The notes: generated by a model from the sequence alone, not told the origin. A DNA stretch of 64,000 nucleotides from Olivibacter jilunii (GCF_900607235.1 NZ_LR027848.1:919241-983240), one strand, 5' to 3'. Positions 56,073 to 63,817 are shown, counted from the first letter of the stretch. Translations and numbers: made by a program.

Positions 56073-56876
56073 TTATTCCTTATATAGCCCGCCGGCCCGT
56101 TCCGCAGAGAGCTTAATGCCTTTGATAAAGGCAGAGCTAAAACCGTTATGTTCCATCTCGTTTAGGCCGGCAATTGTGCAGCCTTTTGGTGAGGTTACTT
56201 TATCAATTTCGCTTTCCGGATGGCTTTGCATTTGCAATAACAAGTCGGCCGCACCCTTTGCGGTTTGAACAGCCATCTTTAATGCATCGTGGGCATGAAA
56301 TCCAATTTCAACACCTCCCTGAGAAGCCGCGCGAATACTTCTTAAGAAAAAGGCAATCCCGCAAGCACAAAGCGCAGTGGCAGAGGTCATCAAATCTTCA
56401 TTGATGGTAACTACAGCACCTACGGTTTCAAATAAGCGAGTGACCTCGTCCATATGCTGCTCGTGTGCATTATCAGAGGCGATACAAGTCATCGATTGTC
56501 CAATGGCGATAGCGGTGTTCGGCATCGCCCGTATTACTTGTACAGCATCGCCCAGCTTATGACGGATATCTCGGCAGCTTACGCCTGAAATTACTGAAAC
56601 AACAAGCTGTTTATCGGCAATTACGGCTCCATTGATTTGTTCCAATACTTGATTTAGTTGCTGAGGGAGAACCGCCAGAACAATGATATTAGCATCAAGA
56701 ACTGCTTCTCTATTATTGTCCGAAAGCTTAAATCCAAGTTTGGCTTCCTGTGACATATTTCTGATGTTCCTTCTCGTGAGCGTTATATCGGAGGCATTAC
56801 AATAAGCCTTCGCTATCAGTCCTTTTGCCAAGGATAGGCCGATGTTGCCGCTTCCTATGATGGTAATCTTAGGCAT
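56073..56876 (-). CDS. proC: Pyrroline-5-carboxylate reductase
   Basis: 267 residues. ITIIGSGNIGLSLAKGLI (NADP site), IIVLAVLPQQLNQVL, VSVISGVSC, VIRAMPNTAIAIGQSMTCIA, and the family signature near DLLLQMQSHPESEIDKVTSPKGCTIAGLNEMEHNGFSSAF. It makes proline from P5C. Its place between argB and argE is typical of Bacteroidota arg clusters. Whether it has a role with ornithine-derived semialdehyde is not clear from sequence. Confidence 0.93.
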   Translation of the reverse strand: MPKITIIGSGNIGLSLAKGLIAKAYCNASDITLTRRNIRNMSQEAKLGFKLSDNNREAVLDANIIVLAVLPQQLNQVLEQINGAVIADKQLVVSVISGVSCRDIRHKLGDAVQVIRAMPNTAIAIGQSMTCIASDNAHEQHMDEVTRLFETVGAVVTINEDLMTSATALCACGIAFFLRSIRAASQGGVEIGFHAHDALKMAVQTAKGAADLLLQMQSHPESEIDKVTSPKGCTIAGLNEMEHNGFSSAFIKGIKLSAERAGGLYKE

Positions 56877-56900
56877 AATGTTCGTGTTGAATTATTTGCG

Positions 56901-57677
56901 TTAAAAAATGGTTGTTCCTGCTTGCTCATCTGTTAAATCATTCGCATGTTTAATAATTACTTTCTTGACACCTTTTGAAATGGCATCAAAAGCATTATCA
57001 AGTTTTGGAATCATGCCGTCGGCAATAATACCTTGCTCCTTTAACATGCTATAATGAGTACGATTAATTTGCGTAATAACGGAGCCTTCGTCTTCTATAT
57101 CTTTTAATACGCCTCTTTTTTCGAAGCAGTAAATTAGAGAAATATCATAGTTTGAGGCGAGCCCTACGGCTAATGCAGAAGCAATGGTATCGGCATTTGT
57201 GTTTAATAACTGACCTTCTCCGTTATGGGTTATAGCGGAAAATACAGGGCATAAGCCGAGTTCGAGCAGACTTTGGATACGCTTGTTATGAATCGAAGTT
57301 GGGGTCATATCGCCCGCAAATCCATAATCGATCTCTTTGACAGGGCGTTTAATGGTGCGAATCGTGTTCCCATCTGCTCCACTTAGTCCAATCGCATCGC
57401 AGTGGTTCGCTTGTAATAGCGCGACAATGCTTTTGTTTGTCAAGCCGGCATATACCATGGTCACAATTTTCAGCGTTTCGAGATCCGTTATCCGTCTGCC
57501 ATTGACCATTTTTGCCTCGATGCCTAGATCGCTTGCTAACTTACTGGCAATTTTTCCTCCACCGTGCACTAATATTTTCTTTCCTTTCAAATTGGCAAAA
57601 ACGTTAGTAAACGCAGATAGCGCGGTTTCATTCTCTACAATATTGCCACCTATTTTTACGATATTTAGTTTTTCCAT
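56901..57677 (-). CDS. argB: Acetylglutamate (or succinylglutamate) kinase
   Basis: 258 residues from the ATG at 57677; the longer open frame to 57746 overlaps argF' by 46 bases and begins with unrelated sequence. Amino-acid-kinase motifs: NIVKIGGNIV, ILVHGGGKIASKLASDL, VNGRRITDLETLKIV, IGLSGADGNTIRTIK, LNTNADTIASALAVGL. It phosphorylates the gamma-carboxylate of N-acyl-glutamate. The acyl group (acetyl or succinyl) cannot be told from this protein alone. No N-terminal extension is present, so arginine inhibition of the hexameric type is unlikely. Confidence 0.93.
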   Translation of the reverse strand: MEKLNIVKIGGNIVENETALSAFTNVFANLKGKKILVHGGGKIASKLASDLGIEAKMVNGRRITDLETLKIVTMVYAGLTNKSIVALLQANHCDAIGLSGADGNTIRTIKRPVKEIDYGFAGDMTPTSIHNKRIQSLLELGLCPVFSAITHNGEGQLLNTNADTIASALAVGLASNYDISLIYCFEKRGVLKDIEDEGSVITQINRTHYSMLKEQGIIADGMIPKLDNAFDAISKGVKKVIIKHANDLTDEQAGTTIF

Positions 57678-57700
57678 ATGAGGGATTATATAAGTGGCTC

Positions 57701-58699
57701 TTATAGATTTTCCAATATCCTTTTCAATACAACCTGAGCCGCCCATACGCGATTACCAGCCTCTTGAATAACCAATGAGTCCGGACCGTCTAGTAGGGCT
57801 GATGATAATTCCAGATCCCTTCTTACCGGCAAACAATGCATCACTTTTGCATGGTTTGTTACTTTAAGCTTCTCGGGTGTGGGCATCCATTCTCTTCCTG
57901 TAACCAGTATTTTGCCATACTCTTGATAGCTCGACCAATTCTTAACATAGACGAAATCAGCGTTTTTTAGAGCCTCATTCTGATTGGTGGTGATTGTAGC
58001 CCCGTTTGTAAAGTGCTCATCGAGCTCGTATCCTTCAGGATGGGTAATAGTAAAATCTAACAATCCCTGCTCTTGGGCTTTACACATCCATTCGGAGAAT
58101 GAATTGGGAACCGCTTGCGGTAATGCTTTAACATGTGGAGCCCAGGTAAGAACAACTTTTGGCTTGGCTGTAACTGTTGAAAATTTACCGTCCACTTCTT
58201 TAGACGTGGATGGCGTATGCTCTAAGATCGTAATTAAATCTGTTAAGCTTTGAAGCGGGTGACGTGTAGCACTCTCTAAGCTAACAAGGGGTTTTTTGCA
58301 GTAAGTTGAAAATTTATTAAAAAGGTCTTCGCTATAGTCTTCTTTACGATCTTTTAAGCCTGGGAAGGAACGTAAGCCCAAAACATCACAATATTCACCC
58401 ATTACGGCCGCCGCCTCCCGAATATGTTCAACCGTTGTGCCATCCATCACAACGCCATCCCTGGTTTCAAGCGCCCAGCCATCCTTATCCATATTCATGA
58501 CCATAACATCCATTCCCAAGTTTATAGCAGCTTTCTGTGTACTAAGTCGTGTGCGTAAACTTGGATTCAGGAAAACAAGTCCGAGCATCTTATGTTCTCC
58601 CAATTTGCGATGAGCATTCGGTGCAGCTTTAAGCGCTAATGCTTCTTTGACAATAGTTGATAAATTATCTACATCCGCTACTGAAAAAAATTTCTTCAT
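57701..58699 (-). CDS. argF': N-succinylornithine (or N-acetylornithine) carbamoyltransferase, ArgF'
   Basis: 332 residues. Carbamoyl-phosphate site FLNPSLRTRLSTQKAA (SxRTR), MDGTTVEHIREAAAVMG, SLESATRHPLQSLTDLITI (HPxQ), and HCLPVRRDLELS near the end (HCLPVRR). This is the AOTC/SOTC family found in Bacteroidetes and xanthomonads. Position 90 is Val; the Bacteroides fragilis succinyl enzyme has Pro90, the acetyl enzyme Glu92 at the matching position, and changing Glu to Pro, Ser, Ala or Val was reported to switch to succinylornithine. So succinyl is the better guess. It carbamoylates acyl-ornithine to acyl-citrulline. Confidence 0.93.
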   Translation of the reverse strand: MKKFFSVADVDNLSTIVKEALALKAAPNAHRKLGEHKMLGLVFLNPSLRTRLSTQKAAINLGMDVMVMNMDKDGWALETRDGVVMDGTTVEHIREAAAVMGEYCDVLGLRSFPGLKDRKEDYSEDLFNKFSTYCKKPLVSLESATRHPLQSLTDLITILEHTPSTSKEVDGKFSTVTAKPKVVLTWAPHVKALPQAVPNSFSEWMCKAQEQGLLDFTITHPEGYELDEHFTNGATITTNQNEALKNADFVYVKNWSSYQEYGKILVTGREWMPTPEKLKVTNHAKVMHCLPVRRDLELSSALLDGPDSLVIQEAGNRVWAAQVVLKRILENL

Positions 58700-58717
58700 T
58701 GAATCTCTTTTTTAATA

Positions 58718-58794
58718 GTTGTACGTTTTAAGTTACAGGTTGTCCGTTTTAAGCTTTAGGCACTTACGACGTGAAACTTATTACTTATAACTTC
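58718..58794. repeat. 7-bp periodic spacer between argF' and argD
   Basis: Eleven consecutive heptamers (gttgtac, gttttaa, gttacag, gttgtcc, gttttaa, gctttag, gcactta, cgacgtg, aaactta, ttactta, taacttc) fill the spacer and run through the stop codon of argD at 58781-58783. Confidence 0.7.
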
Positions 58795-59920
58795 TTAATC
58801 TCTCCGATAATGCCTCCAAAAACCTGTCCGCCTCCTTCTTTCCTAAATTCAATGCAGGCAGTAAGCGGATCACATTAGGCTTTGCCTCTCCTGTAAATAT
58901 ATGGTTTTTAAATAATAGATCTTTCTTGACCTGATTTAGCTCTTCCGGAAGCTCGATGCCGATCATTAAACCTTCACCTCTTATTTCTTTGATTTTATCA
59001 AATCCCTTTAATTCGCTCATTAAATAGCGTCCAATTTGCAATGCGTTCTGCACGAGTTGTTCCTTCTCCATCGTCTCCAAAACGGCTAAGGCGGCTACGC
59101 ATGCAAGATGATTCCCCCCGAAAGTGGTACCTAATTCACCAAACCAAGGCTTAATCTTGGGTGAAATGGAAATGGCACCTATCGGGAAGCCATTACCCAT
59201 ACCCTTGGCCATGCTATAAATATCTGCTTGTACGTTTGCATGGTCATGGGAGTAAAATTTTCCGGAGCGTCCGTAGCCGCATTGTACAGAATCAGCAATA
59301 AAGATTGCATTATACTGTTCGGTTAAGCTCCGTATTTTCTGAAGGAAGCTGTGGTTGGCTACCCGTATACCACCAACGCCTTGAATTCCTTCAATAATGA
59401 CGGAAGATATCGCTTCTCCTTGTTCCGCAAAGATTTTTTCAAGTGCGTCTTCGTCATTGAAAGGAAGGAAAATAACATTTTCCGTCTCGTTTACCGGAGC
59501 GATAATCTTGGGATTGTCAGTTGCCGAAACCGCTAGTGATGTTCTTCCGTGGAAAGCGCCTTTGAATGCGATCACTTTTTTGCGACCATTGTAAAAAGAC
59601 GCCAATTTGAGCGCATTCTCATTAGCTTCGGCGCCGGAGTTACATAAAAAAAGCTGGTAATCTTTTTTGTCAGAAACTTTGCCCAGTAGCTCAGCGAGTT
59701 GTTTTTGAAGCGGTATCTCAATCGAATTAGAGTAAAAACCTATCTTATTCAGTTGATCTGTTATACGCTGTATATAATGCGGATGGCTATGGCCTATGGA
59801 GATAACTGCGTGTCCTCCATATAGGTCTAAGTATTCCCGGCCAGTGGCATCATAAACATAAGAGCCAACTCCTTTTACAATTTCAATGGGATTTATAGGG
59901 TATACGTCAAAGAGTTTCAT
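58781..59920 (-). CDS. argD: Acetylornithine/succinylornithine aminotransferase
   Basis: 379 residues of the class III PLP aminotransferase family. YLDLYGGHAVISIGHSHPHYIQ, LFLCNSGAEANENALKLA (SGAEANE), FKGAFHGRTSLAVSATDN, VIIEGIQGVGGIRVA (Glu), FIADSVQCGYGRSGKFYSHDH (Asp-x-Val-Gln), YSMAKGMGNGFPIGAI (PLP Lys in AKGMGNG), GTTFGGNHLACVAALAVLE. It converts acylglutamate semialdehyde to acylornithine. The C-terminal five codons and stop fall within a 7-bp periodic spacer. Confidence 0.93.
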   Translation of the reverse strand: MKLFDVYPINPIEIVKGVGSYVYDATGREYLDLYGGHAVISIGHSHPHYIQRITDQLNKIGFYSNSIEIPLQKQLAELLGKVSDKKDYQLFLCNSGAEANENALKLASFYNGRKKVIAFKGAFHGRTSLAVSATDNPKIIAPVNETENVIFLPFNDEDALEKIFAEQGEAISSVIIEGIQGVGGIRVANHSFLQKIRSLTEQYNAIFIADSVQCGYGRSGKFYSHDHANVQADIYSMAKGMGNGFPIGAISISPKIKPWFGELGTTFGGNHLACVAALAVLETMEKEQLVQNALQIGRYLMSELKGFDKIKEIRGEGLMIGIELPEELNQVKKDLLFKNHIFTGEAKPNVIRLLPALNLGKKEADRFLEALSERLRSYK

Positions 59921-59923
59921 TGC

Positions 59924-59958
59924 GTTATGAGTATTAAGTTTTACGTTTTAAGCTATCG
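59924..59958. repeat. 7-bp periodic spacer between argD and the four-helix gene
   Basis: Heptamers gttatga, gtattaa, gttttac, gttttaa, gctatcg run from just after the argD start through the stop of the four-helix gene (59948-59950). Confidence 0.65.
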
Positions 59959-60310
59959 TGCTACGTATTTTTGTTATGAGCGAAATGAGCATTGCTTTTA
60001 TCTGATTAATTTCGTCGTTGAGCGATTCAAAAGTTTTTTGTGATAAATAGCCTAAATCATTTGCAAGTAGTAAAAAGTATTCTGTTTCGTTTGCAGATCC
60101 TAACGAAATGCTCAAAAAGTGAATAAAATCTTTTTGGGAGGGCCTTCCACATCTTTCTGCAATATTCGCAGGTATAGAAGCTGTAGACCTCCGCAACTGA
60201 CTGGTTAAACCGTATTGTTCTTCTTTAGGAAAAGCCGCGCTGATTTTATAGATATTAAGAGTAGTTTGATGCGACTTTACCCATACAATCAATTCTTTAT
60301 AATTTTGCAT
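59948..60310 (-). CDS. Four-helix bundle protein (S23/IVP family), inserted in the arg operon
   Basis: 120 residues. ELIVWVKSHQTTLNIYKISAAF, FPKEEQYGLTSQLRRSTASIPANIAERC, FIHFLSISLGSANETEYFLLLANDL. Same family as 44522-44881. It lies on the operon strand between argD and argC, flanked on both sides by 7-bp periodic DNA, and has no link to arginine synthesis that I know. The NIAEG-type motif is changed to NIAERCGR. Insertion of such genes between unrelated operon genes is seen in other Bacteroidota to my recollection. Confidence 0.85.
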   Translation of the reverse strand: MQNYKELIVWVKSHQTTLNIYKISAAFPKEEQYGLTSQLRRSTASIPANIAERCGRPSQKDFIHFLSISLGSANETEYFLLLANDLGYLSQKTFESLNDEINQIKAMLISLITKIRSTIA

Positions 60311-60314
60311 TTTG

Positions 60315-60356
60315 AAGTTAAACGTATAACATACTACTTATAACTTATAACTTAAA
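60315..60356. repeat. 7-bp periodic spacer between the four-helix gene and argC
   Basis: Heptamers aagttaa, acgtata, acatact, acttata, acttata, acttaaa cover the whole spacer and include the argC stop codon at 60352-60354. Confidence 0.7.
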
Positions 60357-61323
60357 AACCAACGGCTTTAAGCTTCAATCCAGTCGTTTCCTCCAATCCG
60401 AATAGAAGATTCATGTTTTGTACGGCTTGTCCGCTTGCACCTTTTAGAAGATTATCGATGATGGAGATAATCATCAATTTAGTACCATGTTTCTCTAAAT
60501 GAATCAGTGCTTTATTCGTGTTCACCACTTGTTTTAAATCGATGTTGCCCGGACTTACGTGAGTAAATGGATGACTTGCATAATAGTGGCTATATAAATC
60601 TGATGCCTCCTCTATAGATAATGTTGACTCCAAATAAGTACAGGCTAAAATACCTCGGGTAAATGCACCACGTTGTGGCACAAAATTGATTGTTTGATCA
60701 AACGAAGATTGCAGTTGAATAAGACTTTCTCCGATCTCATGTAGATGTTGATGCTCGAAAGCCTTATATACGGAAAGGTTATTATTCCTCCAGCTAAAAT
60801 GGGATGTCGGTGATAAGCTCTGTCCGGCACCGGTAGAGCCGGTTGTTGCATTGATATGTATTTCCGAAGCCAGCAGTCCTTTAGCTGCCAACGGCAGCAA
60901 GCCCAATTGAATCGCTGTAGCAAAACAGCCCGGGTTCGCGATATGCTGCGCCGTTTTTATTTTATCCCGTTGAAGCTCGGGTAAACCATAAACAAAGTTT
61001 TCCGCCTTTGACTTCAATCTGTAATCCTGGCTCAGATCAATTATCCGAATGGATTCGGCTATCCGGTTTGCCTCTAAAAATTTCCGGGCCGCACCATGAC
61101 CAACACACAGAAATAAGACATCAATATTTTGGGGAAGCTCATCGGTAAATTTCAGCTCTGTATCGCCAAATAGATCAGTATGCACGGAATGAACCGGGTT
61201 CCCTGCGTTACTGTTACTATTGACAAAGGCAACTTCTACATGAGGATGATTAATGAGAACCCTTAAAAGCTCTCCTCCGGTATAGCCGGCTCCGCCAACA
61301 ATCCCTACTTTTATTTTATTCAT
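60352..61323 (-). CDS. argC: N-acetyl-gamma-glutamyl-phosphate reductase
   Basis: 323 residues from the ATG at 61323; the frame extends to 61395 but that part is 7-bp repeat DNA. VGIVGGAGYTGGELLRVL (NADP), FLCVGHGAARKFL, VYGLPEL, and the catalytic Cys in IANPGCFATAIQLGLLPL. SLSPTSHFSWRNNNLSVYKAFEHQHLHEIGE (active-site His). Short-form ArgC of the type in Bacteroidota. It reduces acylglutamyl phosphate to the semialdehyde. Confidence 0.94.
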   Translation of the reverse strand: MNKIKVGIVGGAGYTGGELLRVLINHPHVEVAFVNSNSNAGNPVHSVHTDLFGDTELKFTDELPQNIDVLFLCVGHGAARKFLEANRIAESIRIIDLSQDYRLKSKAENFVYGLPELQRDKIKTAQHIANPGCFATAIQLGLLPLAAKGLLASEIHINATTGSTGAGQSLSPTSHFSWRNNNLSVYKAFEHQHLHEIGESLIQLQSSFDQTINFVPQRGAFTRGILACTYLESTLSIEEASDLYSHYYASHPFTHVSPGNIDLKQVVNTNKALIHLEKHGTKLMIISIIDNLLKGASGQAVQNMNLLFGLEETTGLKLKAVGF

Positions 61324-61332
61324 ATCAGAATA

Positions 61333-61420
61333 GTTTTGAGTTATAAGTAATACGTTATACGTTTTTTTCTTACTCACTCGATACTTATAACTCATTACTT
61401 AAAACTTACAACTTATTAAC
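61333..61420. repeat. 7-bp periodic spacer between argC and argG
   Basis: Two runs of heptamers, gttttga-gttataa-gtaatac-gttatac (61333-61360) and gatactt-ataactc-attactt-aaaactt-acaactt-attaacc (61380-61421), with a short T-rich break. The second run includes the argG stop codon at 61406-61408 and its last codons. Confidence 0.7.
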
Positions 61421-62593
61421 CTTATGCCATATCATTACTTGATTTCCAAAGATTTTAGAGAATCCCTTTACATCTTCGCCAGTCCATGCATTATTCATCT
61501 CTCCATAACTTCCGAACTTACTGGACATTAAATCATGCTTGGATTCCACGCCAATTATATTAAATCGATACGGGTTTAATTCAACGAATACTTGACCACT
61601 GACCATTTCCTGTGAGCTTTGCAAAAAGGCTTCAATATCTCTCATAATAGGATCATGAAATTGCCCCTCGTGCATCCAGTTACCATAAAAAGAAGCTAAC
61701 TGATCTTTCCAACTTAACTGCCATTTCGTAAGTGTGTGTTTTTCAAGTGTATGATGAGCTTTAATAATAACAACCGGTGCTGCCGCTTCAAAACCGACTC
61801 TTCCTTTGATGCCAATGATTGTGTCTCCTACGTGTATATCTCTTCCTATTCCGTATGGCTGGGCAATCGACTGCAATTTTTGTATCACTTTTACCGGACC
61901 TAGCCGTTCACCGTCAAGTGCTACCGGCTCACCTTTCTCGAATTCGATGGTAATTCTTCTGCTTTCACTTGCTGTCACTTGTGTGGGCCATGCTTCTTCC
62001 GGTAATGTTTCATGGGATGTTAAGGTTTCTTTTCCTCCCACTGAAGTGCCCCAAATGCCTTTATTAATCGAGTATTTTGCTTTTTCGGCACTGTAGGTTA
62101 CACCATGATTATGCAAGTAATCGATTTCAGATTCGCGGCTTAATTTCAAGTCCCTAATAGGTGTTATGATTTCTACGTCCGGAATCAGGATATTAAAGAT
62201 CATATCGAAACGTACTTGATCATTACCTGCACCAGTACTTCCATGGGCAACGAAGTTTGCGTCGATTTTCTTTACATAGTTTGCAATTGCAGTTGCTTGG
62301 CATACACGCTCGGCACTTACCGATAAGGGATAGGTTGCATTTTTTAATACGTTACCGTAGATAAGATACTTTATACTTTCGTTATAATAGTTTTGGGTTT
62401 CATCAACTGTAGCATGTGACGCAACACCGAGCTCATAAGCGCGTGCTTCGATCTGTTTAAGTTCATCTTCCGAAAATCCTCCCGTATTGACGATGACGGA
62501 ATGAACTTCTAAGCCCATATCTTTGGATAGGTAAATGGCACAGAATGAGGTGTCTAATCCTCCACTAAATGCTAATACTACTTTCTTTTTCAT
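61406..62593 (-). CDS. argG: Argininosuccinate synthase
   Basis: 395 residues. Family start VVLAFSGGLDTSFCAIYL (P-loop-like PP motif SGGLDTS), VAHGSTGAGNDQVRFD, WGTSVGGKETLT, GRDIHVGDTIIGIKGRVGFEAAAPV. It condenses citrulline and aspartate. The C-terminus ends inside a repeat (HKVNKL). There is a 180-base gap to the GNAT gene upstream with a small palindrome (TTACTG/CAGTAA near 62745-62761). Confidence 0.95.
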   Translation of the reverse strand: MKKKVVLAFSGGLDTSFCAIYLSKDMGLEVHSVIVNTGGFSEDELKQIEARAYELGVASHATVDETQNYYNESIKYLIYGNVLKNATYPLSVSAERVCQATAIANYVKKIDANFVAHGSTGAGNDQVRFDMIFNILIPDVEIITPIRDLKLSRESEIDYLHNHGVTYSAEKAKYSINKGIWGTSVGGKETLTSHETLPEEAWPTQVTASESRRITIEFEKGEPVALDGERLGPVKVIQKLQSIAQPYGIGRDIHVGDTIIGIKGRVGFEAAAPVVIIKAHHTLEKHTLTKWQLSWKDQLASFYGNWMHEGQFHDPIMRDIEAFLQSSQEMVSGQVFVELNPYRFNIIGVESKHDLMSSKFGSYGEMNNAWTGEDVKGFSKIFGNQVMIWHKVNKL

Positions 62594-62773
62594 TAGAATA
62601 ATTTATTATTAAACGGAATGAACTCGCTTGCAGTACGCCGGCAAATCCATCTTATAGAATATGATGAGTGAAGGCTCTTATTGGCATAAATGAGCTCCTA
62701 ACACTCGGTTATACCTGTCTTTTACAGGCTTAGCTTATATTGTAATTACTGTAAGCAGTAACGAATACATCAA

Positions 62774-63469
62774 CTAATCGTACGCTAAAAACAAGGTAGC
62801 GATAATTTTGCTCCTTCTTCTCAAACTTAATTCGATACGTTTTAATAAGGAGTGCTTTTTTTGCATCTGTTTCAAACGTTCTTTTGCTTTCGCTTTTTGC
62901 TCAATTTTTTGTCGAAGCTCTTTTTCCTTCTCCACAGGGTCCCATAACATAGCTGTGCACATACAATTTTTACGGTCTTTACTCATTAAGATATCGTAAT
63001 TTACACAACTTTGACAACCTTTCCAAAATTCTTCGTCTTGGGTTAACTCTGAATAGGGGACGGGTTCATACCCCAGCTCCGAATTGATTTTCATTACTGC
63101 AAAACCAGTGGTCAGACCAAAGATTTTTGCCTTCGGGTATTTTTCGCGCGATAAGTCAAAAATCCGCTTTTTAATAGCTTTAGCTAACCCTTCTTTTCGG
63201 AAAACCGGATTAACGATGAGGCCGGAATTGGCAACATATTCACCATGGCTCCAAGTTTCGATATAACAAAAACCTGCCCAAGTGCCATCTTTATGGAGCG
63301 CTATTACAGCTTTTCCCTCAAGCATCTTATTAGCAATATATTCCGGTTTTCGACGTGCAATACCCGTACCGCGTGCTTTGGCAGATTCCGCCATTTCATT
63401 GCAAATCTGTTCGGCATATCCGATATGCGATTCATTTGCAGGAATAACAACAAAATTTGAAGTATTCAT
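62774..63469 (-). CDS. GNAT acyltransferase, candidate acylglutamate synthase
   Basis: 231 residues from the ATG at 63469; the longer frame adds 13 unlike residues. GNAT fold: IGYAEQICNEMAESAKARGTGIARR, VIALHKDGTWAGFCYIE, GLIVNPVFRKEGLAKAIKKRIFDLSR (acetyl-CoA pyrophosphate loop in the RKEGLAKAI form), KIFGLTTGFAVMKINSELGYEPVPY. Then a Cys cluster: Cys152, Cys155, Cys169, Cys171 (CQSC ... CMC), possibly metal binding. First protein-coding gene of the arg operon. No argA or argJ is in the cluster, so this gene is a natural candidate for making N-acylglutamate. That is inference from position; the acyl donor is unknown. Confidence 0.85.
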   Translation of the reverse strand: MNTSNFVVIPANESHIGYAEQICNEMAESAKARGTGIARRKPEYIANKMLEGKAVIALHKDGTWAGFCYIETWSHGEYVANSGLIVNPVFRKEGLAKAIKKRIFDLSREKYPKAKIFGLTTGFAVMKINSELGYEPVPYSELTQDEEFWKGCQSCVNYDILMSKDRKNCMCTAMLWDPVEKEKELRQKIEQKAKAKERLKQMQKKHSLLKRIELSLRRRSKIIATLFLAYD

Positions 63470-63603
63470 TGAATGTGAATGACCCAAGAGAACAAAACAA
63501 TAAAACACATTTTGCTCTACCGTTTGATTTTGATTACCTTTTTGTTAATTGTTTTTGATGGATACAATAACCGGACTCGCTATTGTACTTTTTGTGGAGT
63601 GGG

Positions 63604-63631
63604 TATGCCCTCGAATCAAGCCCGGGGCATA
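63604..63631 (-). promoter_or_regulatory. Hairpin overlapping the end of the arg leader ORF
   Basis: TATGCCC pairs with GGGCATA (arms 63625-63631 and 63604-63610) around a 14-base loop that holds the leader stop codon (63616-63618). A second hairpin, TACAATA/TATTGTA, lies downstream at 63563-63587. Neither has a T-run, so they suit translational control or antitermination rather than simple intrinsic termination. Confidence 0.5.
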
Positions 63632-63750
63632 ATGGGTCGTCGGACTCTTAAAACAAGTTTGTTGCCAATCGCTTTTATGCACGGGATTACTTGCGCACTT
63701 CCTGGATTGGAATGCTTAGCAATATTTATATGCATATTAGCAATATTCAT
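63616..63750 (-). CDS. Arginine-rich leader peptide of the arg operon (44 aa)
   Basis: An ATG at 63750 opens a 44-codon frame ending with TGA at 63616. The peptide begins MNIANMHINIAKHS and ends LVLRVRRPIMPRA, with four Arg among the last ten residues, encoded by AGA, CGA, CGA and CGG. It lies about 30 bases after the predicted transcription start and 146 bases before the GNAT start, exactly where an attenuator leader peptide would be. A hairpin overlaps its last codons. The natural reading is that low arginyl-tRNA stalls ribosomes at these codons and changes mRNA folding to favour expression. I saw this only in this sequence and have not compared it with relatives. Confidence 0.6.
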   Translation of the reverse strand: MNIANMHINIAKHSNPGSAQVIPCIKAIGNKLVLRVRRPIMPRA

Positions 63751-63785
63751 GTTATAAAGAATCTTTCCTTATTTAATAATGGTTG

Positions 63786-63817
63786 CAAATGTAAAAAATA
63801 AAATTTGGTTTATGCAA
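63786..63817 (-). promoter_or_regulatory. arg operon promoter (TTG, 21-base spacer, TACATTTG)
   Basis: On the minus strand TTG (63817-63815) and TACATTTG (63793-63786) match the Bacteroidetes -33/-7 consensus with a 21-base spacer. Transcription would begin near 63780 and give a leader of about 310 bases before the GNAT gene, containing the leader ORF. Confidence 0.65.

Noticed and set aside
57678-57746. N-terminal extension of argB
   Set aside because: It overlaps the end of argF' and is unlike known ArgB starts.
61324-61395. N-terminal extension of argC
   Set aside because: It translates 7-bp repeat DNA; the ATG at 61323 begins the conserved NADP motif.
63479-63757. Plus-strand frame of 92 codons opposite the arg leader
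   Set aside because: It lies antisense to the leader ORF and promoter, has no family resemblance and no promoter of its own.
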